DNA from: Bacteroidales bacterium
Lineage (GTDB): Bacteria > Bacteroidota > Bacteroidia > Bacteroidales > JAGOPY01
Assembly: GCA_017991835.1 (NCBI GenBank)
Contig: JAGOPY010000006.1
Span: 175,904-239,903, forward strand
Length of the DNA: 64,000 bases
Direction: 5' to 3'
Shown here one piece after another: positions 52,703 to 62,237 of the stretch. A program made the position numbers and the translations under genes. Under the pieces are notes generated by a model. It was not told the DNA's origin. It ran no database searches and saw nothing but the letters and a program-made list of their open reading frames with translations. Each line of letters begins with the position of its first letter. The stretch's first letter is position 1.

Positions 52703-53655
52703 TTGATTTTGTGAAAATCAGAATTGAAAATCCGGATTGGGTGGCATTTTTGAATAACCCGCTCCTCGACTTCAAACAATCCGTCAGTGTTGGGACGGGG
52801 GAATTGTCCGGCAATATGATTGCCGAATTCCAGGGGTTGAAATTTACCAAGTATGTTTCGAATGTCATGACCATAGAAGGGAGTTTACACAAGTATAAAA
52901 ACCTTGGCAAACACAACCATGATGACTTTAACCGACTGCAAATCAAGGATGTAATTGATGAAATTAAGGAAAAATTCAATTTGCATACCTGTAATTGCAC
53001 CCTGGTCAACCTGGAAGTAGGTGCAAATGTCATTCCCGTTATTCCTTCAAAAGAGCTTATAAGGTACCTGTATATGCATCACAGGACTGAATTTCGTTAT
53101 GAAGACATTAAGAATGGATACTTGAAGCGGGCATCATATGAAGATTATCAGTTAAAGGCGTATGATAAGGCAAAGCAATATGGGTTAGGCACAGAACTAT
53201 TCAGATTTGAAGTCAGATTATTAAGAAACCGGAAGATTCGGAGGTATGGCCTGCATACCCTGGAGGATTTGCATGATCCGGATCATCTGTTGGTATTATG
53301 CAGATATATTCAGAAATCATGGATGGAGATTCTTTATTGGGATCGAAAATTGGAACCTTGGTTGTCAACAAATAGGTTTATCAACGATAAGTTGATGAGT
53401 TGGTCAAATGCCAATTACTGGTCATCGCTTGCTCAAGATAAAAATATTCATCGGAATAGGTATTCTAAAGAATATAGATCAGTGCAAAAATTGCAAGATT
53501 TAATTTCAGATAGAACTCAAGTTCTTATGGAAGGGTTATTAGTACGTAAACTTATTACTCTATTGAATCATCCTAAAGTGCAATTGCCACCTATAATCGA
53601 GGGCGGTGAACGCACCATTCAAAATGAAACATATGATGATGATGATGACTGGTAG
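52699..53655 (+). CDS. Filamentous-phage/plasmid-type replication initiation protein
   Basis: 318 residues. The N-terminus MIDFVKIRIENPDWVAFL, a central TIEGSLHKYKNLGKHNHDDF and a later RFEVRLLRN stretch resemble the gene II/CRI-type replication initiators of filamentous phages and related plasmids, which nick DNA for rolling-circle replication. A Tyr nucleophile cannot be picked out with confidence. The C-terminus ends in an acidic run coded by a GAT microsatellite (DDDDDW). It gives the element a possible replicative phase after excision. Assigned by general resemblance. Confidence 0.6.
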   Translation: MIDFVKIRIENPDWVAFLNNPLLDFKQSVSVGTGELSGNMIAEFQGLKFTKYVSNVMTIEGSLHKYKNLGKHNHDDFNRLQIKDVIDEIKEKFNLHTCNCTLVNLEVGANVIPVIPSKELIRYLYMHHRTEFRYEDIKNGYLKRASYEDYQLKAYDKAKQYGLGTELFRFEVRLLRNRKIRRYGLHTLEDLHDPDHLLVLCRYIQKSWMEILYWDRKLEPWLSTNRFINDKLMSWSNANYWSSLAQDKNIHRNRYSKEYRSVQKLQDLISDRTQVLMEGLLVRKLITLLNHPKVQLPPIIEGGERTIQNETYDDDDDW

Positions 53656-53820
53656 GCAAAATCATTCAAAATTGCTATGAATGAATTCTGGATCTTTTCC
53701 TGTGTTATTTTTTGATTCAGGTATAAATTTTATCGTTGGATCCAAAAGAAATCTCTAATTTTAATCGACTTTTGTTGACCATCGTCCAAATCAAATGGTT
53801 CAAATGATGTAGTCGTAATA

Positions 53821-56646
53821 ATGGATAAAGCCCAAGAAAGCATCCTTAATGCATTTCCCAACCTTAACAAAGGACAGAAAGACGCAATATTCACCACTGA
53901 AGGCCCGAACCTGATTATTGCCGGCCCAGGATCAGGCAAGACATTTACTCTTACCTTGCGCACACTTTATCTACTTCTATCTGGCAAAGCGCAGCCCTCT
54001 GAAATAGTGCTCACTACTTTTACCGAGAAAGCATCCTTTGAACTCCGGGACCGGTTAAGTCAGTTTTCCAAAAAATTGAACTTCAAAGTAAATTTACACG
54101 AGCTCATTACCGGAACCTTTCATAGTATTTGCGATTCATTCATTTCCGACAATATCAAGTATACAGGTCTAAAGAAGAACCATATAATCCTGGACGACCT
54201 CACGGCCTCCTTGTTTATCAATGAAAACTTCAAAGAGATTATAGAACCCTTTACAGTCGATAAAAAATATTTCAACCGATGGACAAGAAAGTGGGGAACC
54301 ATATCAACGATCCAGAAATATTTCAATAAGATTACTGAAGAACTTGTCGATCCGGACGATCTTTTGGCATCAGGCGATGATTTCCTCGTAATGATCGGGA
54401 AATCATATAACCTATATAAAGACCGGTTATTTGAATCGAATAGGCTGGATTTTGCTTTCATGCAGAAAGTGTTCTATGATCTGCTGATGAATAAGGCCAC
54501 GAGGGCAAAAATCACAGAGAAGATCAAGTATGTCCTCATCGACGAGTACCAAGATACCAATTTCATTCAGGAACAAATCGGATTGGAATTATCCTCCAAA
54601 CATAAAAATATCTGCGTCGTCGGAGATGAGGACCAGGCTTTGTATCGGTTTCGGGGGGCCACCGTTAGAAACATCCTGGAATTTGAGGGAAAGTTCAAAA
54701 AATGCCAGGTGCATCCCTTGCTTGAAAACTACCGGTCACATAAGACCATCATCGATGCATACAATAAGTTTATTACCCATGTTAACTGGGAAAATAGGGC
54801 AGGTACCAATTACTTCCGTTATCCAAATAAAAAACTCATACCGGCCAAATCAACTGTTTCTCCGAATTATCCTGCAGTTTTCTCTATATGGGGTAATGGA
54901 ACCCAGGATGAAGCAAAGCGATTCGCAGATTTAGTCCAGTACCTGTTAAAAAACAAAATCATCGAAGATCCCAAAGATGTCGCCCTTTTACTACGGAGTG
55001 TAAAGCTGGAATACAGCGGTCCATATATCGAGGCGTTGAGATCAAAAGGAATCAAAGCTTTCTGTCCAAGGGCCAAAGCCTTCTTCCAAAATGAGGAGGT
55101 TTTGATCATCATTGCCTGCTATGCGATGATCTTGGGCTATACAGGTGATGACCTGAAGAATTATGATCACAATGATGTTATTGAAGAGGGATTGAGCTTG
55201 ATCGCTCCATTCATCGGAACTTCTTTGACCGACTATATCAAACGAATGTCCAAAAAGGTCGATGACCTTACTGGAAAAGACACCCTTGACGAAAACTTGG
55301 TCGACATCATTTACCAATTATGCGCTCATAAGCCGTTTTCCGATTATCTGAAAGATGAGAACCGTGTGAGGAACATTTCGTCTCTCACGGCATTGGTAAG
55401 CACATTCCAGACCTACTATCATCATGATATCATTTCAGCCAGAAGCAAGGAAGCAATCAAATACCGACTGTTCAACAGCTTTTTCCGGTTATTATTCGAA
55501 ACCGGTCAGATTGAGTTTGAAGATGAAGAAAATCCCATACCCAAAGGGTATGTTCAAATTATGACCATCCATCAATCAAAAGGTTTGGAGTTTCCGGTCG
55601 TGGTTGTGGGATCATTAGATAAAAATTACAAGGTCGAAAAATACATCGACCGTGAACTGCATCATTATTATCAAAGGGAAGAATTTGAGCCTGAAAACCG
55701 GATTACTGAATTCGACTGGGCCCGGTGTTTCTATGTAGCTTTTTCCCGACCTCAAAAGTTGCTTGTTCTAACTACCTCCACGGAGCCAAAGGATTTCTTT
55801 GATTCTATCTGGGAGGGCCTGGAACAGTGGCCGCATGTTAAAAAGGATACCCTGAAAGCACAAAAATTCGAATCAAAATCTCCATTCATACCAAAGAAGT
55901 CACTTTCCCTGACTTCACATATCAATGTATATGAGACCTGTCCACAGCAATACATGTTCTTCAAAGAATATGATTTTACCCCAAGCCGTACGGGGCAGAT
56001 TTTATTCGGTACGCTGGTCCATGAGACAATTGAGGATATCCATCGGGCTATACTTGACGGAGAAACGGTAACCGAGGGACAAATTGAAATTGATTTCGAA
56101 AACAATTACAAAGGACTCCTGTCAAACGGTATGCGTCCTATTGGAGCCAGGCAGAAAGAAGATGCTATGAGGCATGTGCTTATCTATTTCAAGAATAACA
56201 AAGACTTGCTGAATAGAGTAATTGATACGGAGGTCGATGTTTCCATCGAAATGGATCACTATATCATGAACGGTAAGGTGGATTTGTTGCTTGGTAAAGA
56301 TAACAAACTTGAGGTGCTTGATTTCAAATCACAGCCAAAGCCGGCAAAGAATGATCCCTCTATTGATAAAATCCGCAAGCAACTCAATTTATACGCCTAT
56401 ATCCTCAAGGAAAGATATAACAAAGATCCTGAGAGATTATATATCTATTGGACCTCCGAGCATTTAAGAAAGGATGCGCTGATGGAGATCGATTATGATC
56501 CGAATATGGTGGCCGAGGCTGGTAAATACTTTGATGGAGTGGCAAATTGCATCCTAAAAAAAGACTTTACTATCAAAAATAAACCCAATAAAACAAGGGT
56601 ATGTAAGGAATGTGACTTCAAATATTACTGTAGAACTGAAAAATAA
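53821..56646 (+). CDS. UvrD-like helicase fused to an Fe-S PD-(D/E)XK nuclease
   Basis: 941 residues. Superfamily 1 helicase motifs: NKGQKDAIF (Q motif), AGPGSGKT (residues 34-41), TTFTEKAS, VLIDEYQDT (about 237-245), VVGDEDQALYRFRGA, LLENYRS, IMTIHQSKGLEFPVVV (about 580-595) and FYVAFSRPQ. The C-terminal 240 residues form a PD-(D/E)XK nuclease with GKVDLLLG and EVLDFKSQ (about 818-838) and four cysteines (Cys707, 928, 931, 937) spaced as in the AddB/Cas4-type iron-sulfur clamp. It resembles AddAB-type DNA-end processing enzymes in a single chain. First gene of the cargo operon; the methyltransferase starts 5 bases after its stop. Predicted to unwind and cut DNA in the cytoplasm. Confidence 0.9.
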   Translation: MDKAQESILNAFPNLNKGQKDAIFTTEGPNLIIAGPGSGKTFTLTLRTLYLLLSGKAQPSEIVLTTFTEKASFELRDRLSQFSKKLNFKVNLHELITGTFHSICDSFISDNIKYTGLKKNHIILDDLTASLFINENFKEIIEPFTVDKKYFNRWTRKWGTISTIQKYFNKITEELVDPDDLLASGDDFLVMIGKSYNLYKDRLFESNRLDFAFMQKVFYDLLMNKATRAKITEKIKYVLIDEYQDTNFIQEQIGLELSSKHKNICVVGDEDQALYRFRGATVRNILEFEGKFKKCQVHPLLENYRSHKTIIDAYNKFITHVNWENRAGTNYFRYPNKKLIPAKSTVSPNYPAVFSIWGNGTQDEAKRFADLVQYLLKNKIIEDPKDVALLLRSVKLEYSGPYIEALRSKGIKAFCPRAKAFFQNEEVLIIIACYAMILGYTGDDLKNYDHNDVIEEGLSLIAPFIGTSLTDYIKRMSKKVDDLTGKDTLDENLVDIIYQLCAHKPFSDYLKDENRVRNISSLTALVSTFQTYYHHDIISARSKEAIKYRLFNSFFRLLFETGQIEFEDEENPIPKGYVQIMTIHQSKGLEFPVVVVGSLDKNYKVEKYIDRELHHYYQREEFEPENRITEFDWARCFYVAFSRPQKLLVLTTSTEPKDFFDSIWEGLEQWPHVKKDTLKAQKFESKSPFIPKKSLSLTSHINVYETCPQQYMFFKEYDFTPSRTGQILFGTLVHETIEDIHRAILDGETVTEGQIEIDFENNYKGLLSNGMRPIGARQKEDAMRHVLIYFKNNKDLLNRVIDTEVDVSIEMDHYIMNGKVDLLLGKDNKLEVLDFKSQPKPAKNDPSIDKIRKQLNLYAYILKERYNKDPERLYIYWTSEHLRKDALMEIDYDPNMVAEAGKYFDGVANCILKKDFTIKNKPNKTRVCKECDFKYYCRTEK

Positions 56647-56651
56647 TAAAC

Positions 56652-58547
56652 ATGGGAAAAATCGATATCAAACGCACTGAACTGGTATGGAAAGGTAAAT
56701 ACGATGATGATGGCAAACTTACTCCATTAGATCGACCAGGGCCATATCCCTTTCAAATAGTCGAAGTTGTTAATTCACCGCGAATAGGTCGCAGTGAAAT
56801 TGCACAAGGGACTTTATTCGAAACTTGGAAAGTTGAAGAAGCCACAACATATGAGAAAGGTTGGAAGAATAAATTAATTTGGGGTGACAATAAATTTGTC
56901 ATGAGTAGCTTACTTGAAAGATTCGCAGATAAGATCAATCTTATATACATTGATCCACCATTTGCTACAGGAGCGGATTTTACTCTGGATATCCAAATTG
57001 GGAATAAAGGCGATTTCGTTCATAAGTCTCATTCAATGATTGAGGAAAAGGCATATAGAGATACTTGGGGTGAAGGCCTTAGTGGATTCTTAAAAATGTT
57101 CTACGACCGGCTTGTTATTATGAAAGATCTATTATCACACGACGGATCAATATATATTCATTTAGACTGGAGGGTAAACAGTTATGTAAGAGCAATATGT
57201 GATGAAGTATTTGGACCAGATAATTTTCAAAGAGAAATAATCTGGGATATATCAGTTTTAAGCGGATATAAATCCCTCGCTAATAATTGGATAAGAGGTC
57301 ATGATACGATTCTTTTTTATACTAAGAATGTAAATGATTTTACATTTAATAAGCTATCGACAGAGCATCGCGAAGAATATATTAGAAGGTTTAATAAGGT
57401 TGATAATGAGGGCAGAAGATACTTTGATGGTAGGGGAGGAAAAAGATATTTAGATGAAGTTATTGAAAAAGGAAAACCAATAGGAGATGTATGGAATGAT
57501 ATTATGTCATTTCAACAAATTCCAACAGCATTAGAACGATTGCCATACCCGACACAGAAACCAGAAAAGTTATTAGAAAGAATAATTAAGGCAAGCAGTA
57601 ATGAAGGTGAATTAGTTGCCGATTTCTTTTGTGGTAGTGGTACAACTTGTGCAGTAGCTGAAAAATTAAATAGGAGATGGATCGGAGTTGATTTAGGCAG
57701 ATACGCTATTCATACTACAAGGAAACGTCTACTTGAAATAGATACAAGTAGAAGTCCTGAGACAGAAGGTACACTATATGGAGAAACTGCAAAACCATTT
57801 GAGATATTGAATTTGGGAAAATATGAAAGGCAATTTTGGCAAATTACATCCTTTGATAAGCGAAATGAACAGCAAGCTTTGTATGAATATCTTGCCTTTA
57901 TATTAAAACTTTATGGAGCTGAACCTATTGCTGGATCAGAGTTCGTCCATGGAAAAAAGGGAAATGCATTAATTTATATTGGAGCAGTTGATAGTCCTGT
58001 AACCATTCAGGAAGTTCAGGATGCGTTAAATGATACTAAAAGTTTGGGTCTAAAAGAGCTTCACGTTTTGGGTTGGGAATGGGAAATGGGATTGAATGAT
58101 GCTATCCAAGAAGTTGCAAAACAATTATCCATCCGATTATTACTTCGAATAATTCCTATGGATATTCTCGATCCCCAAGCTGTTGCAAAAGGAGATATTC
58201 GGTTCTTTGAATTAGCGTATTTCAAAGCTAACCTAAATGTCGATAAGTATAAACTCAAGGTCAATCTTGAAGATTTTGTAATCCCACATACAGATTTAAT
58301 ACCTGATGAGGTGCAAGAACGCGTCACAAAATGGAGTGATTGGATTGACTATTGGGCAATAGATTTTGATTTTCAGAATGATACTTTTAACAATACATGG
58401 ACCTCATATCGTACAAAACAGAGTCGGAATTTGGCATTAAAAGCTGATAAGACATATGACAAAGGGGGAAAATACAAAGTCTTTATCAAAATCATCGATA
58501 TCTTCGGTATTGATACAAGCCAGGTATATGAAATTGAAGTTAAATAG
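56652..58547 (+). CDS. Beta-class DNA adenine methyltransferase (type III Mod-like)
   Basis: 631 residues. Motif IV DPPF at 101-104 lies before motif I DFFCGSGTT at 324-332, the order of beta-class N6-adenine (or N4-cytosine) methyltransferases such as type III Mod. The region between (about 190-300) should hold target recognition. The last 90 residues (IDYWAIDFDFQNDTFNNTW to the end) form a beta domain found at the end of this Mod subgroup. It would protect host DNA and, with the next gene, form a restriction-modification pair. The gene is clearly more AT-rich by eye than its two neighbours, as expected if mod alleles are exchanged. 5 bases from the helicase and 15 from the Res-like gene. 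Confidence 0.88.
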   Translation: MGKIDIKRTELVWKGKYDDDGKLTPLDRPGPYPFQIVEVVNSPRIGRSEIAQGTLFETWKVEEATTYEKGWKNKLIWGDNKFVMSSLLERFADKINLIYIDPPFATGADFTLDIQIGNKGDFVHKSHSMIEEKAYRDTWGEGLSGFLKMFYDRLVIMKDLLSHDGSIYIHLDWRVNSYVRAICDEVFGPDNFQREIIWDISVLSGYKSLANNWIRGHDTILFYTKNVNDFTFNKLSTEHREEYIRRFNKVDNEGRRYFDGRGGKRYLDEVIEKGKPIGDVWNDIMSFQQIPTALERLPYPTQKPEKLLERIIKASSNEGELVADFFCGSGTTCAVAEKLNRRWIGVDLGRYAIHTTRKRLLEIDTSRSPETEGTLYGETAKPFEILNLGKYERQFWQITSFDKRNEQQALYEYLAFILKLYGAEPIAGSEFVHGKKGNALIYIGAVDSPVTIQEVQDALNDTKSLGLKELHVLGWEWEMGLNDAIQEVAKQLSIRLLLRIIPMDILDPQAVAKGDIRFFELAYFKANLNVDKYKLKVNLEDFVIPHTDLIPDEVQERVTKWSDWIDYWAIDFDFQNDTFNNTWTSYRTKQSRNLALKADKTYDKGGKYKVFIKIIDIFGIDTSQVYEIEVK

Positions 58548-58562
58548 TCTAATCTGAATATT

Positions 58563-61319
58563 ATGCCGAGAACATGGGTACAATACGATAAAGAACTTCC
58601 ATATTTAGAAGATAGACAACCTTGGGAGAAACCACTTGGTTTTCTCCGGAAGACAGGGCCCAACCAATTCGAAGTGGTTGAAGGAAGAAGAATAAGCAAA
58701 ATGCTATTGGTCAATAAACTCCGCCATGCAGTTGATCATTGGAGAGAGGAGGGGTATCCGGGAGCTACGGAGACCAGTAAAGAATTACTCATATATTGGT
58801 TTGACCAGTCCCATCCACCGGTATTTGGTAATGAGCCATTTCATTATTATTTCTGTCAGAGAGAAGCCATTGAAACCATCATTTATCTTTTCGAAGTCAA
58901 AAAATACGATGACCTTGCTCCACTAATTGAGGAATTCCAGGATATCTATCCGGAAACATTGTTCGATAGCAGTGCGGAAATATCAGTGGATATGGACGGT
59001 AAGCGGAGGATAAAGCGTTATTTTCCGGAGCTTGAACAAGTTGGAGAACAGGACATGCCAGAGGAGAACCTGCTTCGCTATGCCGTCAAGATGGCTACAG
59101 GCGCAGGGAAAACCTATGTGATGGCTTTTGTGATAGTATGGAGTTACTTTAACCGGATCAGAGAAAATAAAAATAGCTATGCTGACAATTTCCTGGTTGT
59201 CGCTCCAAATCGGATTGTTTACGAAAGGTTGGTAAAGGATTTTGCGGGATCAAAGATTTTCTATGAATTACCATATATCCCTGATGCCTGGAAGTCGCTA
59301 TTCAAACTGAATATAAAGACGCGTGGAGATGAATCTCCATTAGCTCCAGGAGGGAATCTTATCGTCAACAACATCCAGCAACTTTATGAAAGCAGAATAA
59401 AAGAATGGAAACCCGATAACATTATCAATGCCATCCTTGGCCCAAAAATGAAGGACCCGGCCAAACCTCCAATGACTCTATTGGAAAGGATAAAAGAACT
59501 GGACAACATGCTCGTCATCAATGACGAGGCTCACCATGTGCATGATGATGAACTGAAATGGAACGAAAGCCTGCTTTCGATCCACAACACCTTTCCGAAG
59601 GGATTGATGATGTGGCTTGATTTTTCTGCCACTCCGAAGACACCAGATGGGACCTATTATCCTTGGATTATCTGTGATTATCCTCTGGCCCAGGCTGTTG
59701 AGGACAGAATTGTGAAAACTCCATTAATCGTTCATACAGTTAACAAGAGAGAGCCGGAACATATCAATAAAGATAATGTGGTGGCGAAATACAGTGAGTG
59801 GATATTGGCGGCTTTAACTCGTTGGAAACAACATTATGAGGCATTTCACAAGATCGATAAGAAGCCGGTGCTTTTCATCATGGCCGAAAAGAATGATTAT
59901 GCCGATAAACTTGCAGAAGGCATCAAGAAAATCGCCAGGACAGATAAGCAACTTAATCTTGGTATCAAAGACGATGAGGTCCTGATAATTCATACAGACA
60001 GACACGGTGATGTAAAGGATAAAGACCTGGAAAGCTTGCGGGAGGATGCAAGGGATGTGGATCAAAAAGACAACAGGATTAAGGTGATCGTGAGTGTTTT
60101 GATGCTTCGGGAAGGGTGGGACGTCCAGAATGTGACCATTGTCCTGGGCCTCCGGGCCTTTGATTCGCCCATATTACCGGAACAAGCAATAGGAAGGGGT
60201 TTGAGGCTGATGAGGAATATCAGCCCCGATAGGACTCAAACATTGGAAGTCATTGGCAACAATAAGTTTGAGGAAATTGTCAGGCAGCTCGAAAAGGAGG
60301 GAGTTGGTATTAACACAGAAAACACTCCTCCACCATTACCTGTAACCATAGCCCCGGAGAAGAACCGTATTGAATACGATATTACCATACCGGCAACCAA
60401 CTTTTCATACAATCGAATTTATCAGAAGATAGGTGAACTGGATCCTATGACATTTCCAAGCCTGTTTGATTCATCTAAATTGTCGGAAGAAACCAAATTC
60501 AAGATCAACATAAGATTGTTTGAACTTGGGACTCAAATACATGAAGAAGAAATAAAACATGGATTTGTGGAGATAAGTCAGGAAATTATCTCAACTATTG
60601 TCGTTGAGACAATGAAAAAAGCCAGGCTAACAGAATGTTTCCATATTCTCTATCCTATCATCGAAACTTACATCAAGCACAAATGCTTCAAAACAACCAT
60701 TGAAGATTTGGAAAACATCCATTTAAGACGAAAGTTAAGGGAGATTGATATCCAGGAAGCCATTACGGATTTGCTCTCAACCGAGATAGGGAAAGCTACA
60801 GCGGAAAAGAAGAATATTCAGATCGAAGGAAAAGCCATCAAGCTTTCAGACACCCCAAAGTTCACCTGGCGACGTAAGCACCAGCGAATGGTTAAAACAG
60901 TATTCAATTTTGTCGCTGCATACAACAACTTTGAACTGGATTTCGCCAAATATTTAGATAACGCCGATGATATAGAAGCCTTTGCGGCATTGGCAAACAT
61001 ATTCAAGATAGACTACTTAACATCCAAAGGAGCCATCCGGTATTATTTCCCGGACTTCATTGCAGTGCAAACCGAGGGCAAAAAGAAGATTTTCTGGATC
61101 CTCGAAACAAAAGGAAGGGAATACCCGGAACTCGACCAGAAAAACAATGCCATCAAACGTTGGGTGGATTCAGTTTCTGCCCAGACAAAGCAAACCTGGC
61201 GGTACGTCATGGTAAAGCAAGGGAAGTTTGAATATTTCAAGAAGTCAAAGAAGACCAAATTTGCAGACCTTTTAGATGCATTGGTAATCAATGATCAAAA
61301 CAAAACTTTGATTGAGTAA
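58563..61319 (+). CDS. Type III Res-like DEAD/DEAH helicase with C-terminal nuclease
   Basis: 918 residues. Superfamily 2 motor: MATGAGKTY (Walker A, about 177-185), VVAPNRIVYERL, DEAHH (321-325), FSATP, then VSVLMLREGWDVQNV and EQAIGRGLR (about 540-548). The C-terminus carries a PD-(D/E)XK nuclease core: FPDF (Asp831) and LETKG (Glu848, Lys850), the order seen in type III Res subunits. With the upstream methyltransferase this should cut unmodified DNA after ATP-driven translocation. It is ordered Mod-Res as in type III systems, but preceded by a second helicase-nuclease, which standard type III systems lack. Confidence 0.88.
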   Translation: MPRTWVQYDKELPYLEDRQPWEKPLGFLRKTGPNQFEVVEGRRISKMLLVNKLRHAVDHWREEGYPGATETSKELLIYWFDQSHPPVFGNEPFHYYFCQREAIETIIYLFEVKKYDDLAPLIEEFQDIYPETLFDSSAEISVDMDGKRRIKRYFPELEQVGEQDMPEENLLRYAVKMATGAGKTYVMAFVIVWSYFNRIRENKNSYADNFLVVAPNRIVYERLVKDFAGSKIFYELPYIPDAWKSLFKLNIKTRGDESPLAPGGNLIVNNIQQLYESRIKEWKPDNIINAILGPKMKDPAKPPMTLLERIKELDNMLVINDEAHHVHDDELKWNESLLSIHNTFPKGLMMWLDFSATPKTPDGTYYPWIICDYPLAQAVEDRIVKTPLIVHTVNKREPEHINKDNVVAKYSEWILAALTRWKQHYEAFHKIDKKPVLFIMAEKNDYADKLAEGIKKIARTDKQLNLGIKDDEVLIIHTDRHGDVKDKDLESLREDARDVDQKDNRIKVIVSVLMLREGWDVQNVTIVLGLRAFDSPILPEQAIGRGLRLMRNISPDRTQTLEVIGNNKFEEIVRQLEKEGVGINTENTPPPLPVTIAPEKNRIEYDITIPATNFSYNRIYQKIGELDPMTFPSLFDSSKLSEETKFKINIRLFELGTQIHEEEIKHGFVEISQEIISTIVVETMKKARLTECFHILYPIIETYIKHKCFKTTIEDLENIHLRRKLREIDIQEAITDLLSTEIGKATAEKKNIQIEGKAIKLSDTPKFTWRRKHQRMVKTVFNFVAAYNNFELDFAKYLDNADDIEAFAALANIFKIDYLTSKGAIRYYFPDFIAVQTEGKKKIFWILETKGREYPELDQKNNAIKRWVDSVSAQTKQTWRYVMVKQGKFEYFKKSKKTKFADLLDALVINDQNKTLIE

Positions 61320-61363
61320 TACGCTTGGTATCAGATGTTCATTACTTGCCATTAGGCAATAAC

Positions 61364-62170
61364 ATGTTTATGAAAAAGAATTTCAGGAAAGCAGTTGAAC
61401 AACTTCCGCAAGATATCAGGCTTAACCTGATTGCAGCTGCAATGATTGATTATGCCGAATCCATTTCAGATTATTCAAAACCGGCAAAAAAGAAAAACTT
61501 CACTTCCATGCAGGCCAATGATTTCCTGTTTGGATGTGTATTTGACCGGGGAGTAAAATGGGAGTTGGCCTGGGCTGCAGGAAAATTTCTTAATAAAGAT
61601 TTGGGTGATAAAAATGATCCGGAAAAAGTCTGGCGAGAAATTATCAAAATGAAAGGTAAAAAGCTGTCGGATTACATGTTGTCAGGTAATAATGGCAAGG
61701 CATTTCATAGATTCTGGAGAACTTATGCAAATCTTTTACCTGATACTGCAAATCACATGCTTGATCATTTTCAGGGGGATGCGAGAAAGATTTGGAATGA
61801 CCAGGGCAATCCAAGGGTCATTGAAAAGCGGTTCGATGATATCCCTCTGATTGGACCGGCTATTGCCAAGATGGCTGTTAAAATCCTTATTAAGGATTAC
61901 GGCCTTTTGCAGGATAAGAAACAATATAAGAACCTTGACGTCAAACCTGATGTACATGTCACAAGGGTTTTCAAACGATCAGGGATTGTTGACCGGGATG
62001 CCAATATGAATGCAGTAGTTTTTGCAGCCAGGAAGTATTCGCCTGAAGATCCATCAATACTTGATACAGCAGCATGGAATATCGGCAGGGAGTGGTGTTT
62101 TGCAACGAAGCCGGATTGCAGGAATTGTCCGATTAATCCATTTTGTTTGAGGTTAAGAAGAATAAAATGA
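61364..62170 (+). CDS. Endonuclease III-like HhH-GPD DNA glycosylase with 4Fe-4S cluster
   Basis: 268 residues from the ATG at 61364; a TTG at 61325, 5 bases after the Res-like stop, is an alternative. The helix-hairpin-helix reads IPLIGPAIAKMAVK (from residue 160), the catalytic Asp is Asp196 in KPDVHVTRVF, and the C-terminus has the exact endonuclease III cluster C-x6-C-x2-C-x5-C (Cys245, 252, 255, 261). The lysine that makes endonuclease III a lyase (second residue after the hairpin Gly) is Ala166, so it should be a monofunctional glycosylase like MutY. An N-terminal extension of about 110 residues is not part of the usual fold. Its place in a restriction cargo suggests it attacks modified or damaged bases in foreign or host DNA. 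Target base unknown. Confidence 0.82.
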   Translation: MFMKKNFRKAVEQLPQDIRLNLIAAAMIDYAESISDYSKPAKKKNFTSMQANDFLFGCVFDRGVKWELAWAAGKFLNKDLGDKNDPEKVWREIIKMKGKKLSDYMLSGNNGKAFHRFWRTYANLLPDTANHMLDHFQGDARKIWNDQGNPRVIEKRFDDIPLIGPAIAKMAVKILIKDYGLLQDKKQYKNLDVKPDVHVTRVFKRSGIVDRDANMNAVVFAARKYSPEDPSILDTAAWNIGREWCFATKPDCRNCPINPFCLRLRRIK

Positions 62171-62237
62171 GACATTTGAAAGTGATCAATAATAATTAAT
62201 CAAGATAATTAACTTAAAAACAATTCATAATAATTCT

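Noticed and set aside
53636..53652. GAT microsatellite at the end of the replication initiator gene as a phase-variation tract
   Set aside because: Only about five units at the very C-terminus; a change of unit number would keep the frame and alter only an acidic tail.
53821..61319. BREX or DISARM system
   Set aside because: No PglZ, BrxL, BrxC, or DrmA/B-like genes; the methyltransferase is beta-class Mod-like and paired with a Res-like enzyme.
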